DNA of 36,661 bases from Actinomadura bangladeshensis (GTDB lineage Bacteria; Actinomycetota; Actinomycetes; Streptosporangiales; Streptosporangiaceae): NCBI RefSeq assembly GCF_004348335.1, contig NZ_SMJW01000057.1, positions 1-36,661 on the forward strand, written 5' to 3'. Below, piece after piece: positions 18,142-28,153 of the stretch. The translations under genes and the position numbers were made by a program. The notes beneath the pieces are model-generated. The model was not told the DNA's origin. It saw only the letters and a list, made by a program, of their open reading frames with translations, and made no database searches. Every line of letters starts with the position of its first letter. Position 1 is the first letter of the stretch.

Positions 18142-18197
18142 GGTGGCCCGTGGACGGTGAGACTCGTCCGCCTCATCTCGACCACGGGAGCGCCTTC

Positions 18198-19864
<1,667 letters not shown>

Positions 19865-19868
<4 letters not shown>

Positions 19869-20506
19869 GCGCCGGTCTCGGTGTCGGAGACGTCCGCGAC
19901 CGGCCGGAGCGCTGGCCCGTCGTGGACTCGTCCCCGGCCTTCAAGGGCCCGGTGTTCGGCGTCCGGCGCGACCGGGTGGAGATGCCGGCGGGCGACGGGA
20001 CCGAGGTCGTCGGCCGGGACGTGGTCGAGCACATCGGCGCCGTCGGCGTCCTCGCCCTCGACGACCGCGGCCGGGTGCTGATGCTGCGCCAGTACCGGCA
20101 CGCGGTGGCGCGGATGCTGTGGGAGGCGCCCGCCGGGCTGCGGGACGTGGACGGCGAGCCGCTGCACGAGCTCGCCGCCCGGGAGCTGCTGGAGGAGGCC
20201 GGCTACCGCGCCGGGCGCTGGGACACGCTGGTCGACGTGTTCACCTCGCCCGGCATGGCCGACGAGCGCGTCCGGATCTTCCTGGCCCGCGACCTCGCCG
20301 AGGTGCCCGCCGACGAGATCGACTTCGAGCGCGTCCACGAGGAGGCCGACATGCCGGTCGTGTGGGTGCCGCTGGACGAGGCGGTCCGCAAGGTGCTGGC
20401 CGGCGAGCTGCACAACATGATCGTGTGCATGGGGGTGCTCGCGGCGCGGGCGGCCCGCGACGCCGGCTTCGCGGCGCTGCGGCCCGCCGACGCGCCCGAG
20501 GACTGA
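19865..20506 (+). CDS. NUDIX hydrolase, ADP-ribose pyrophosphatase type
   Basis: A 213-residue protein. The Nudix box runs from [10 protein letters not shown] to [11 protein letters not shown] (about 95-120), with the single-residue insertion also seen in the mycobacterial ADP-ribose pyrophosphatase encoded next to pyrG (Rv1700). The preceding [19 protein letters not shown] matches the ADPRase substrate-binding strand. It would hydrolyse ADP-ribose to AMP and ribose 5-phosphate with Mg2+. The GTG overlaps the pyrG stop by 4 nt (GTGA), so the two are coupled. The exact substrate is inferred from the family. Confidence 0.88.
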
Positions 20507-20518
20507 GCCGGATGAGGT

Positions 20519-20541
20519 CCCCCTCCGGCGGCCGGAGGGGG
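20519..20541 (+). terminator. Perfect 10-bp hairpin touching the xerD start
   Basis: CCCCCTCCGG (20519-20528), 3-nt loop, CCGGAGGGGG (20532-20541). It begins 12 bp after the NUDIX stop and contains the GGAGG that would serve xerD. It could terminate the pyrG-NUDIX mRNA or hide the xerD ribosome site. Confidence 0.55.
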
Positions 20542-20542
20542 C

Positions 20543-21559
20543 ATGATGGGCGGGTCCCCGCACTCCCCGGCCGGAAGAGGTGCCGCACTGTCCCCGAGCC
20601 CGTCCCCCCGGAGCACCGCCCAGGACGCGGGCACGGGTTCCGCGCTCGACTCCGCCGTGCGGGCGTACCTGGGGCATCTCGCCGTCGAGCGGGGCCTGGC
20701 CGCCAACACCCTCAGCTCCTACCGCCGCGACCTGCGCCGCTACGCCGAGGTGCAGGACGCGCGGGGCCGCGGGGCGATCGGCGAGATCACCGAGGACGAC
20801 GTCCGCGCGTTCCTGGTGGGCCTGCGGGAGGGCGGCGAGGGCCGTCCGCCGCTGTCGGCGGGCTCGGCGGCGCGGGCGCTCGTCGCGGTGCGGGGGCTGC
20901 ACCGGTTCGCGCTGCGGGAGGGCCTCGCCGCCGGCGACCCCGCCCATGGCGTCAAGCCGCCGACGCCGCCGCGCCGGCTGCCGAAGGCGATCTCGCTGCA
21001 GGACGTGGAGCGGCTCCTCGCCGCGGCCGGGGCGTCCGGCGACACCGCGCGCGGCCTGCGCGACCGGGCGCTGCTCGAACTGCTCTACGGGTCGGGGGCG
21101 CGCATCTCCGAGGCGGTCGGCCTGGACGTCGACGACCTCGACCTGCGCGACGGGTTCGCCCGCGTCGCCGGCAAGGGCGGCAAGGCGCGGGTGGTGCCCA
21201 TCGGCGACTACGCCCGCGAGGCCGTGGACGCCTACCTGGTGCGGGCCCGGCCCGAGCTGGCCGGGACGGGCCGCGGCGGCCCGGCGGTGTTCCTGAACGC
21301 GCGCGGCGGGCGGCTGTCGCGGCAGGGCGCCTGGATGGTGCTGCGCGCCGCCGCCGACCGGGCGCGGCTGTCGGAGGTGTCGCCGCACACGCTGCGGCAC
21401 TCGTTCGCGACCCATCTGCTGGACGGGGGAGCCGACGTCCGCGTCGTCCAGGAACTGCTCGGGCACGCGTCGGTGACGACGACGCAGGTGTACACCCTGG
21501 TGACCGTGCAGCTGCTGCGCGAGGTGTACGCGACCTCGCATCCGCGGGCCCGGAGCTGA
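20543..21559 (+). CDS. xerD: Site-specific tyrosine recombinase XerD
   Basis: A 338-residue recombinase that, with XerC, resolves chromosome dimers at dif. The N-terminal SAM-like core-binding domain (about 33-120) has [20 protein letters not shown]. The catalytic domain contains the first Arg in [13 protein letters not shown], the Lys in [16 protein letters not shown] (His and Arg), [13 protein letters not shown] (His and the nucleophile Tyr). The order matches Xer proteins, and synteny with pyrG and scpAB supports XerD. The first about 30 residues are low-complexity. Starts at 20543 and 20546 are both possible; the upstream hairpin overlaps the ribosome site. Confidence 0.93.
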   Translation: MMGGSPHSPAGRGAALSPSPSPRSTAQDAGTGSALDSAVRAYLGHLAVERGLAANTLSSYRRDLRRYAEVQDARGRGAIGEITEDDVRAFLVGLREGGEGRPPLSAGSAARALVAVRGLHRFALREGLAAGDPAHGVKPPTPPRRLPKAISLQDVERLLAAAGASGDTARGLRDRALLELLYGSGARISEAVGLDVDDLDLRDGFARVAGKGGKARVVPIGDYAREAVDAYLVRARPELAGTGRGGPAVFLNARGGRLSRQGAWMVLRAAADRARLSEVSPHTLRHSFATHLLDGGADVRVVQELLGHASVTTTQVYTLVTVQLLREVYATSHPRARS

Positions 21560-21649
21560 CCGGCGGGGGCCGGCGGGGCAGGGGCGCACAGTGGGACGAA
21601 TGGGACGGACCGGTCGCGGCACAAATCGCGACGTTCGGCGCGCGTCGGC

Positions 21650-21678
21650 TTGTGGCCCGAGGTGGACGGCCCTAGAGT
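21650..21678 (+). promoter_or_regulatory. Candidate promoter for parA
   Basis: TTGTGG (21650-21655), 17-bp spacer, TAGAGT (21673-21678). This predicts a transcript start near 21685 and a leader of about 37 nt before the GTG at 21722, which has GGAGG at 21711-21715. Confidence 0.5.
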
Positions 21679-21721
21679 CCCCGTTCTGGATGGCATTTCC
21701 GGGCCGCCGGGGAGGGATCTG

Positions 21722-22633
21722 GTGACCAGCACTAACGGTGCGGAGGGAGTCCTTTCCTCCGCCACCATAGAGACCGACCCGAGCCGCGCCCTCGGGCCCA
21801 CGCAGCGACCCGTTCCGGTGTTCCCGGAGCCGGAGCCGCTGGCCGAGCACGGGCCCGCGCGGATCGTGGCCGTCTGCAACCAGAAGGGCGGCGTCGGCAA
21901 GACCACGACGACGATCAACCTGGGCGCGGCGCTCGCCGAGTACGGCCGCCGCGTGCTGCTCGTCGACTTCGACCCGCAGGGCGCCCTGTCGGTCGGGCTC
22001 GGCAAGGGCGACCCGCGCCAGCTCGACGTGACGATCCACAACCTGCTGCTCGAGCACGACACCGAGTGGGAGGACGTCGTCATCGAGACCGGCGTCGACG
22101 GGATGGACCTGCTGCCGAGCAACATCGACCTGTCCGGCGCGGAGGTCCAGCTCGTCCACGAGGTCGGGCGCGAGTACATCCTGCAGGGCGCGCTGAAGTC
22201 GGCCGTCCCGCACTACGACTACATCCTCATCGACTGCCAGCCGTCGCTCGGCCTGCTCACGGTCAACGCGCTGGCCGCCAGCGAGGGCGTGCTGATCCCG
22301 CTGGAGTGCGAGTACTTCGCGATGCGCGGCGTCGCGCTGCTGATGGAGACGATCGACAAGGTCCAGGGCCGGATCAACCCGGAACTGGTCATCGACGGAG
22401 TCCTCGGCACCATGTACGACTCGCGGACGCTGCACACCCGCGAGGTCCTCGGCCGCATCGTCGAGGCGTTCGGGGAGAAGGTCTTCCACACCGTCATCAA
22501 CCGGACGGTCCGGTTCCCGGACGCGACCGTCGCCGGCGAGCCGATCACGTTCTTCGACCCGAGCTCGATGGGCGCGAACGCGTACCGGAGCCTGGCGCGG
22601 GAGGTCCTCGTCCGGTGGGCCGAGACCGACTGA
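21722..22633 (+). CDS. ParA/Soj-family ATPase
   Basis: A 303-residue Walker-type ATPase. After a disordered lead of about 48 residues comes the deviant Walker A, CNQKGGVGKTTTTINLG, then VLLVDFDPQGALSVGLG (A') and YDYILIDCQPSLGLLTVNAL (Walker B). No partner ParB gene is present; the position directly upstream of scpA/scpB is the conserved one for the second Soj-like protein of actinobacteria (Rv1708 in M. tuberculosis), not the origin-linked parAB. A role in chromosome or cargo positioning together with condensin is plausible but not shown. A short GGCGCG/CGCGCC hairpin at 22719-22733 lies after the gene. Confidence 0.9.
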   Translation: MTSTNGAEGVLSSATIETDPSRALGPTQRPVPVFPEPEPLAEHGPARIVAVCNQKGGVGKTTTTINLGAALAEYGRRVLLVDFDPQGALSVGLGKGDPRQLDVTIHNLLLEHDTEWEDVVIETGVDGMDLLPSNIDLSGAEVQLVHEVGREYILQGALKSAVPHYDYILIDCQPSLGLLTVNALAASEGVLIPLECEYFAMRGVALLMETIDKVQGRINPELVIDGVLGTMYDSRTLHTREVLGRIVEAFGEKVFHTVINRTVRFPDATVAGEPITFFDPSSMGANAYRSLAREVLVRWAETD

Positions 22634-22789
22634 GGCCGCGCGATGCTCCCGTGCGCCGGGTGACCGGGCGGTAGCGGCCGTCCGTCCGGACGCGCCGTCA
22701 CCGCTCGTGGCCGGCGGTGGCGCGAAGCGCGCCCGGGGCGTGGGACGATGGGGCCGGTGAGCACAGCGCGGGAGGAGCACTCCGCTACC

Positions 22790-23731
22790 GTGAGCGACGT
22801 GGACGAGACGTCGCCGGAGCCCGAGCGGGGCCCCGAGCGGGACGGCGGTCCGGAGGGCGGGCAGGAGCAGGGCTTCCGCGTCCACCTGGACAACTTCGAG
22901 GGCCCGTTCGACCTGCTGCTCGGCCTGATCTCCAAGCACAAGCTCGACATCACCGAGGTGTCGCTGCACAAGGTCACCGACGACTTCATCGCGCACATCC
23001 GCTCCCACGGCCGGGACTGGGACCTCGACCAGGCCAGCCATTTCCTGCTGGTCGCCGCGACCCTGCTGGACCTGAAGGCCGCGCGGCTGCTGCCGTCCGG
23101 CGAGGTCGACGACGAGGAGGACCTGGCGCTGCTGGAGGCCCGCGACCTGCTGTTCGCGCGGCTGCTGCAGTACCGCGCCTACAAGGAGGTCGCGCAGGTC
23201 CTCGCCGGGCGGATCGCGGACGCGAGCCGGCGGTTCCCCCGCCTGGTGCCGATGGAGCCGAAGTTCGCGAACCTGCTGCCGGAGGTGCTGCTCGGCCTCG
23301 GCCCGGAGGAGTTCGCGCGGCTCGCCGCCAAGGCCCTCGCGCCGAAGGCGCCGCCCGCGGTGTCGGTCGAGCACATGTACCAGCCGAAGGCCAGCGTCAA
23401 GGAGCAGGCCGCGATCGTCGTGGGGATGCTCCGCCGGCTGCGCCGGACGACGTTCCGCGTCCTGGCCGCCGACGCGGAGGGCACCTACGAGGTCGTCGCG
23501 CGCTTCCTGGCGCTGCTGGAGCTGTACCGGGAGCAGGCCGTCACGTTCGAGCAGGACGAGCCCCTCGGCGAGCTGCGCGTGACCTGGACCGGCACCGACG
23601 ACGGGGACGTCGAGGTCGGCGACGACTACGAGGGCGCCCCCGAGAAGGACCCCGCCGGCACCGGCAACGCTGACACGGGCCCCGCCGGCACGGGCGGGGC
23701 GGGGGAGAAGAACGAGGAGGACGATGACTGA
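22790..23731 (+). CDS. scpA: Segregation and condensation protein A
   Basis: A kleisin subunit that bridges the SMC heads in bacterial condensin. The N-terminal domain starts at FRVHLDNFEGPFDLLLGLIS, the ScpA signature, followed by HKLDITEVSLHKVTDDFI. The C-terminal winged helix (about 215-270) carries RRLRRTTFRVLAADAEGTYE. The tail is acidic and low-complexity. Three in-frame starts exist: ATG 22748, GTG 22757 and GTG 22790. The last is chosen for its GGAGGAG (22771-22777), although 12 nt is long, giving 313 residues. It overlaps scpB by 8 nt. Confidence 0.92.
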   Translation: MSDVDETSPEPERGPERDGGPEGGQEQGFRVHLDNFEGPFDLLLGLISKHKLDITEVSLHKVTDDFIAHIRSHGRDWDLDQASHFLLVAATLLDLKAARLLPSGEVDDEEDLALLEARDLLFARLLQYRAYKEVAQVLAGRIADASRRFPRLVPMEPKFANLLPEVLLGLGPEEFARLAAKALAPKAPPAVSVEHMYQPKASVKEQAAIVVGMLRRLRRTTFRVLAADAEGTYEVVARFLALLELYREQAVTFEQDEPLGELRVTWTGTDDGDVEVGDDYEGAPEKDPAGTGNADTGPAGTGGAGEKNEEDDD

Positions 23732-24296
23732 GGAACCCGGCGCGGGCGCGCCGGAACTCCCGGGGACGCGCGCCTCGATCGAGGCGATCCTGCTCGTCGT
23801 GGACGAGCCGGTCACCGTGATGACGCTGGCGCAGCTGCTGGAGCGGCCCCGCGGCGAGATCGAGGAGACGCTGCGGGAGCTCGCCGCGGAATACACCGGG
23901 CAGGGCCGCGGGTTCGACCTCAGGGAGGTCGCCGGCGGATGGCGGTTCTACACCCGGGACGTGTGCGCCCCGGTGGTGGAGCGGTTCGTCACCGACGGGC
24001 AGCAGGCGCGGCTGACGCAGGCCGCGCTGGAGACGCTCGCCGTCGTCGCCTACCGGCAGCCGGTGAGCCGTGCCCGCGTGTCGGCGATCCGCGGCGTCAA
24101 CAGCGACGGCGTCATGCGGACGCTGACGCTGCGCGGCCTGATCGAGGACGCCGGGCAGGACCCGGAGTCGCAGGCGCACCTGTACCGCACCACCGGGTAC
24201 TTCCTGGAGCGCCTCGGCCTCCGCGACCTCGACGAGCTGCCCGAGCTCGCCCCCTACCTCCCCGATGACCTGCCAGAAGACATAGTGGATAGCTGA
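23724..24296 (+). CDS. scpB: Segregation and condensation protein B
   Basis: A 190-residue protein with two winged-helix domains that dimerises and binds ScpA in the SMC complex. The first domain begins SIEAILLVVDEPVTVMTLAQ; the second has QAALETLAVVAYRQPVSRAR, RGVNSDGVMRTLTLRGLIED and the terminal YRTTGYFLERLGLRDLDELP, all ScpB hallmarks. The start overlaps the scpA end by 8 nt with AGGAGG directly upstream. rluB follows after 6 bp. Confidence 0.95.
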   Translation: MTEEPGAGAPELPGTRASIEAILLVVDEPVTVMTLAQLLERPRGEIEETLRELAAEYTGQGRGFDLREVAGGWRFYTRDVCAPVVERFVTDGQQARLTQAALETLAVVAYRQPVSRARVSAIRGVNSDGVMRTLTLRGLIEDAGQDPESQAHLYRTTGYFLERLGLRDLDELPELAPYLPDDLPEDIVDS

Positions 24297-24302
24297 GGAC
24301 AC

Positions 24303-25034
24303 GTGAGCGACAACGAGGGCGTGCGGCTGCAGAAGGTGCTGGCCGAGGCCGGGATCGGCAGCCGCCGCCACTGCGAGGAGCTGATCGGCGAGGGCCGCGT
24401 CACGGTGAACGGGAAGAAGGTGTTCCGGTTCGGCGAGCGCGTCGACCCGCGGACCGCCGTCATCCACGTGGACGGCAAGCGCGTCGAGACCCGCGCGGAG
24501 ATGCGCTACTACGCGATCAACAAGCCGCGCGGCGTGGTGTCGACGATGTCGGACGAGCGGGGCCGCAAGTCGCTCGCCGACTACGTGGAGGTGCCCGAGC
24601 GGCTGTTCCACGTCGGCCGGCTCGACACCGACACCGAGGGCCTGATTCTGCTCACCAACGACGGGGAGCTGTCGCACCGCCTCACCCACCCGTCCTACGG
24701 GGTCTACAAGACCTACCTGGCGGAGATCCACGGCCCGATCCCGCGCGACCTCGGCAAGCGGCTGAAGGCCGGGGTGACCCTCGAGGACGGGCCCGCGAAG
24801 GCCGACAAGTTCCGCGTCTTCGACCAGGTCGGACGACGCGTCCTGGTGGAGATCACCCTGCACGAGGGGCGCAAGCACATCGTCCGGCGGCTGCTGAAGG
24901 AGACCGGGTTCCCCGTCCAGCAGCTCGCCCGCATAGAGTTCGGGCCGATCAAGCTGGGGTCGCTGAAGCCGGGCGGGATGCGCGCGCTGACCGTGCGCGA
25001 GGTCGGCGAGCTGTACAAGGCCGTCGGCCTGTAG
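24303..25034 (+). CDS. rluB: Large-subunit rRNA pseudouridine synthase, RluB type
   Basis: A 243-residue enzyme that isomerises uridine in 23S rRNA (position 2605 in E. coli RluB). The N-terminal S4 RNA-binding domain (7-55) is VRLQKVLAEAGIGSRRHCEE. The catalytic Asp108 lies in HVGRLDTDTEGLILLTNDGE. The family tail EGRKHIVRRLLKETGFPVQQ and IEFGPIKLGSLKPG follow. GTG start, 6 bp after scpB, in the conserved scpA-scpB-rluB order. RluB, RluE and RluF are close relatives; synteny favours RluB. Confidence 0.92.
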   Translation: MSDNEGVRLQKVLAEAGIGSRRHCEELIGEGRVTVNGKKVFRFGERVDPRTAVIHVDGKRVETRAEMRYYAINKPRGVVSTMSDERGRKSLADYVEVPERLFHVGRLDTDTEGLILLTNDGELSHRLTHPSYGVYKTYLAEIHGPIPRDLGKRLKAGVTLEDGPAKADKFRVFDQVGRRVLVEITLHEGRKHIVRRLLKETGFPVQQLARIEFGPIKLGSLKPGGMRALTVREVGELYKAVGL

Positions 25035-25079
25035 GGACGCCCGGGGCGAGAAGGCCCGGCACGAGGAGGGGAGACGACT

Positions 25080-25442
25080 GTGGCGGTACGCGCGGTCCGT
25101 GGGGCGACGCAGATCGACGCCGACGACCGGGACCAGATCCTGGAGGCGACGACGGAGCTCGTCTCCGAGGTGATGGCCCGCAACGAGCTGAGCACCGACG
25201 ACGTGATCAGCGTCATCTTCACGGTGACGCCGGACCTGACCGCGGAGTTCCCGGCGCTCGCCGCCCGCAAGCTCGGCTTCCACGAGGTGCCGCTGCTGTG
25301 CGCGACCGAGATCGGCGTCCCGGGCGCGCTGCCCCGGGTGATCCGGCTGATGGCGCACATCGAGACCGGCCGCCCCCGGTCCGCCGTCCAGCACGTTTAC
25401 CTGCGCGGCGCCACGGCCCTGCGCCTGGACATCGCGCAGTAG
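25080..25442 (+). CDS. aroH: Chorismate mutase, AroH class
   Basis: A 120-residue monofunctional enzyme that converts chorismate to prephenate for Phe and Tyr synthesis. It is the trimeric pseudo-alpha/beta-barrel type rather than the helical AroQ type. Active-site residues known from B. subtilis AroH (Arg7, Cys75, Glu78, Arg90, Tyr108) are here Arg7, Cys74, Glu77, Arg89 and Tyr107, a consistent one-residue shift after a short gap. GTG start after AGGAGGGG. It is directly followed by tyrA, which uses its product. Confidence 0.95.
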   Translation: MAVRAVRGATQIDADDRDQILEATTELVSEVMARNELSTDDVISVIFTVTPDLTAEFPALAARKLGFHEVPLLCATEIGVPGALPRVIRLMAHIETGRPRSAVQHVYLRGATALRLDIAQ

Positions 25443-25481
25443 CACCGGAGAAGAGCGGAGCGAGGCGATGGCACTGCACAG

Positions 25482-25487
25482 TAAGGT
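25482..25487 (+). promoter_or_regulatory. -10-like TAAGGT for leaderless tyrA
   Basis: TAAGGT ends 8 nt before the GTG start of tyrA, so transcription should begin at or next to the start codon. No Shine-Dalgarno sequence is present. The -35 region is not obvious. Confidence 0.4.
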
Positions 25488-25495
25488 CTTCTGGC

Positions 25496-26590
25496 GTGAG
25501 TGAGGACGACAGGGCGCCGCGGCGGATCGTCGTGGTCGGGACGGGCCTGATCGGGACGTCGATCGCGCTGGCGATGCGCGAGCGCGGCGCCGACGTGCTG
25601 CTGACCGACCGGGACGCGGCGGCGCTGGCGCTGGCGGTGGAGCTGGGCGCGGGGGAGGCGCTGCCGGACGGGGCGCGCGCGGAGCCCGCCGACCTGGCGG
25701 TGCTCGCGGTGCCGCCGGCCGCCGTGGCGGTGACGCTGCTGGACGCGCAGAAGCGCGGCCTCGCCGCGGCCTACACCGATGTGGCGAGCGTGAAGGCGCT
25801 GCCGCTGGCGCAGGCGGCGGAGCTGGGCTGCGATCTGACGACGTTCGTGGCGGGGCACCCCCTCGCGGGCAGCGAGCGGTCGGGGCCGGGCGCGGCGCGC
25901 GCCGATCTGTTCCTCGGCCGCCCGTGGGCGCTGTGCGCGACCCCGGAGGCGGCGCCGGAGACCGTCGAGGTCGTGACCGGCCTGGCGAAGGCGTGCGGGG
26001 CGATGCCGGTCCAGGTGGACGCCGCCGAGCACGACCGGGCGGTCGCGCTCGTCTCGCACGGCCCGCATGTGGTGTCGGCGGCCGTCGCGGCCCGGCTGAC
26101 CGGCGCGGACGAGGTGGCGCTCGGCCTGTCCGGGCAGGGCGTCCGGGACGTGACCCGGATCGCGGCGAGCGACCCGCGGCTGTGGATCGGCATCCTGTCG
26201 GCGAACTCCCAGCCCGTCGCGGACGTGCTGGAGGCGGTCGCGACCGATCTCGCGGTGGCCGCGTCGCTGCTGCGCGACGGCAGCGAGGAGGCCGCCGCGC
26301 ACGTCGCGGACCTGCTGCTGCGCGGGAACGCGGGCCGGTCCCGCATCCCCGGCAAGCACGGCGGCGACCAGCCGGCGTACGCGACCGTCCAGGTGGTCAT
26401 CCCGGACCGTCCGGGCGAGCTCGCGATGATCTTCCAGGCGGCGGGGATCGCGCAGGTCAACATCGAGGACGTGACGATCGAGCATTCGCCGGGCCGCCCG
26501 CTCGGCGTGCTGGAGCTGTCGGTGGTCCCGGAGGCCGCCGAGCGGCTGGCGGCGGAGCTGCGCGCCCGCGGCTGGTCCGTCCCCGGCTAG
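25496..26590 (+). CDS. tyrA: Prephenate dehydrogenase with C-terminal ACT domain
   Basis: A 364-residue NAD(P)-dependent enzyme that oxidatively decarboxylates prephenate to 4-hydroxyphenylpyruvate for tyrosine. The Rossmann motif IVVVGTGLIGTSIALAM is at 11-27. The active-site segment VAGHPLAGSERSG and later VSHGPHVVSAA give the conserved histidines. Residues about 296-364 form an ACT domain (VQVVIPDRPGELAMIFQAAG) that usually binds tyrosine as feedback inhibitor. No ribosome site is seen before the GTG; a -10-like element 8 nt upstream suggests a leaderless mRNA. It is adjacent to aroH, which makes its substrate. Confidence 0.93.
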   Translation: MSEDDRAPRRIVVVGTGLIGTSIALAMRERGADVLLTDRDAAALALAVELGAGEALPDGARAEPADLAVLAVPPAAVAVTLLDAQKRGLAAAYTDVASVKALPLAQAAELGCDLTTFVAGHPLAGSERSGPGAARADLFLGRPWALCATPEAAPETVEVVTGLAKACGAMPVQVDAAEHDRAVALVSHGPHVVSAAVAARLTGADEVALGLSGQGVRDVTRIAASDPRLWIGILSANSQPVADVLEAVATDLAVAASLLRDGSEEAAAHVADLLLRGNAGRSRIPGKHGGDQPAYATVQVVIPDRPGELAMIFQAAGIAQVNIEDVTIEHSPGRPLGVLELSVVPEAAERLAAELRARGWSVPG

Positions 26591-26600
26591 TCCCGGGGAC
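26579..26600 (+). terminator. 8-bp hairpin spanning the tyrA stop codon
   Basis: GTCCCCGG (26579-26586), 6-nt loop containing the TAG stop, CCGGGGAC (26593-26600). A -10-like TAGCCT (26604-26609) follows. The remaining leader to cmk holds a further GGCGGC/GCCGCC hairpin at 26652-26667. Confidence 0.5.
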
Positions 26601-26727
26601 CGGTAGCCTGGGTCGCCGGGGCTTGTCCGGGGGACCTGCGCGCGCCCGTGCGGCGGCGAGCGCCGCCCTGCTCCGTCCGCCGGCCCGCGGCCGCCGGGCG
26701 TTCCGACGAAGAAGAGAGGGAGCGATC

Positions 26728-27390
26728 GTGTCGCTCGTCATCGCCATGGACGGACCCTCCGGTTCGGGCAAGTCCAGCGCGTCCAAGGGGGTCGCCCGGG
26801 CGCTCGGGCTGCGCTACCTGGACACCGGTGCGATGTACCGCGCCATGACGTGGTGGATGCTGGAGAACGGCGTCCCGGTCGAGGACGGCGCCGCCGTCGC
26901 GGCCCGCGCGCTCGACCCGGAGATCGCCTGCGGCACCGACCCGGACGCGCCCGCGATCACGGTGGACGGCACGGACGTGGCCGGCCCGATCCGCACCCGC
27001 GAGGTGACGAACGCGGTCAGCGCGGTCAGCGCCGTCCCGGCGGTCCGCGCCCGCCTCGTCGAGCTGCAGCGGGAGGTCATCGGGGCCGGCGGGATCGTGG
27101 TGGAGGGCCGCGACATCGGCACGGTCGTCGCCCCCGACGCGGCCGTGAAGGTGTATCTGACGGCCAGCGAGGAGGCGCGCGCCGCGCGCCGCGCGAAGGA
27201 CCTGGCCGCCGACCCGGGCGCGTCGGTGACGGTCACGCAGGCCGAGCAGGCCAGGCGGGACCGGCTCGACTCCACCCGGAAGGCGTCGCCGCTGACGAAG
27301 GCGGCCGGCGCGCACGAGATCGACTCGACGGAGCTGAGCCTCGCCGAGGTCATCGAGGCGGTCGTCCGCCTCGCCAAAGAGCATGATTGA
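26728..27390 (+). CDS. cmk: Cytidylate kinase
   Basis: A 220-residue nucleoside monophosphate kinase that phosphorylates CMP and dCMP with ATP. P-loop AMDGPSGSGKSSASKGVA (5-22), CMP-binding YLDTGAMYRAMTWW, VVEGRDIGTVVAPDAAVKVY and the lid region RRAKDLAADPG are all present. GTG start with a purine-rich GAGAGGGAG upstream. The last codons and the TGA stop (27388-27390) coincide with the end of the inserted TnpB element, so the original C-terminus may have been changed slightly. The catalytic core is intact. Confidence 0.94.
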   Translation: MSLVIAMDGPSGSGKSSASKGVARALGLRYLDTGAMYRAMTWWMLENGVPVEDGAAVAARALDPEIACGTDPDAPAITVDGTDVAGPIRTREVTNAVSAVSAVPAVRARLVELQREVIGAGGIVVEGRDIGTVVAPDAAVKVYLTASEEARAARRAKDLAADPGASVTVTQAEQARRDRLDSTRKASPLTKAAGAHEIDSTELSLAEVIEAVVRLAKEHD

Positions 27391-28153
27391 CTTCCTCCTC
27401 TCCCTGAAAGGAAGGGGATTCCCGCGGCTCGCGCCGTGGGGGTTTCTGCTTCGTCGCCGATTGCGGAAGGGGAGACCCTTGCCGTCTGACATCAGCTCCA
27501 CAGACCTCGCCGGGGCGAGCCCCAGCTGCGGCTCGACCAGCCGCAAGGATGTTCTTGGCCGCGTTGTGGTCCCGGTCGTGCCGGGTGCGGCAGCCCGGAC
27601 ACGTCCAGTGCCGGGTGGACGGGCTCAGCTTCTCCAGCAGGTGCCCGCAGTTCGAGCAGGTCTTGGACGACGGGTACCACCGGTCGATGACGATCAGGGT
27701 GCGTCCGGCGCGGTGGGCCTTGTACTCCAGTTGGCGGCGGAACTCGCCCCACCCGCAGTCGGAGATCGCCTTGGCCATCTGCAACTCCCCGTCGCGCATG
27801 CGGAACGCCGAGCGGGTGTAGTGCGCCGACTGGCGGGACGTGCGGGTTTTGAAACGGGGGTAGCGGGCGCGTCCGGCGAAGAAGCCGGCGAACGCTGCGT
27901 GCTGGTGCCGCAGCGCCTGCTGCAGCGGAACCGAGGACACCTCGGACAGGAACGCCAGCTCCTCGGTCTTCTTCCACGCGGTCAGCGCGGCGTCGGTCTC
28001 CTTGTAAGAGGTGCGCCTACCGTGAGAGTGCCAGGCGCGATGGCGTTCGGCGAGGGTCTTGTTCCACACCAGACGCACACAGCCGAACGTGCGGCCGAAG
28101 ATGGCCGCCTGCTCGGGGTCGGGGTAGGCCCGGCACTTGTACGCCGTCCCCAT
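27350..28153 (-). CDS. TnpB/OrfB-family protein with in-frame internal deletion
   Basis: A 267-residue frame. The N-terminus (MGTAYKCRAYPDPEQAAIFG, then RTFGCVRLVWNKTLAERH) and the C-terminus are clearly TnpB of IS605/IS1341 elements. Around residues 128-130 (AFRMRDGELQMAKA joined to ISDCGWGEFRRQLEYK, near position 27766) about 130 residues expected in a normal 370-400 residue TnpB are absent. Missing are the RuvC-I aspartate (G-I-D-x-G) and RuvC-II glutamate (I-E-D-L). Kept are the Zn finger (CSNC 166-169, CPGC 185-188) and the RuvC-III Asp195 in RHDRDHNAAKNIL. It should be nuclease-dead. The last dozen residues read into cmk DNA. GTG at 28162 is an alternative start. Confidence 0.8.
   Translation of the reverse strand: MGTAYKCRAYPDPEQAAIFGRTFGCVRLVWNKTLAERHRAWHSHGRRTSYKETDAALTAWKKTEELAFLSEVSSVPLQQALRHQHAAFAGFFAGRARYPRFKTRTSRQSAHYTRSAFRMRDGELQMAKAISDCGWGEFRRQLEYKAHRAGRTLIVIDRWYPSSKTCSNCGHLLEKLSPSTRHWTCPGCRTRHDRDHNAAKNILAAGRAAAGARPGEVCGADVRRQGSPLPQSATKQKPPRREPRESPSFQGEEEVNHALWRGGRPPR

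Noticed and set aside
21722..22633. ParA as the origin-proximal chromosome partition protein
   Set aside because: No parB, dnaN, rnpA or rpmH is nearby. The location beside scpAB is that of the second Soj-like paralogue.
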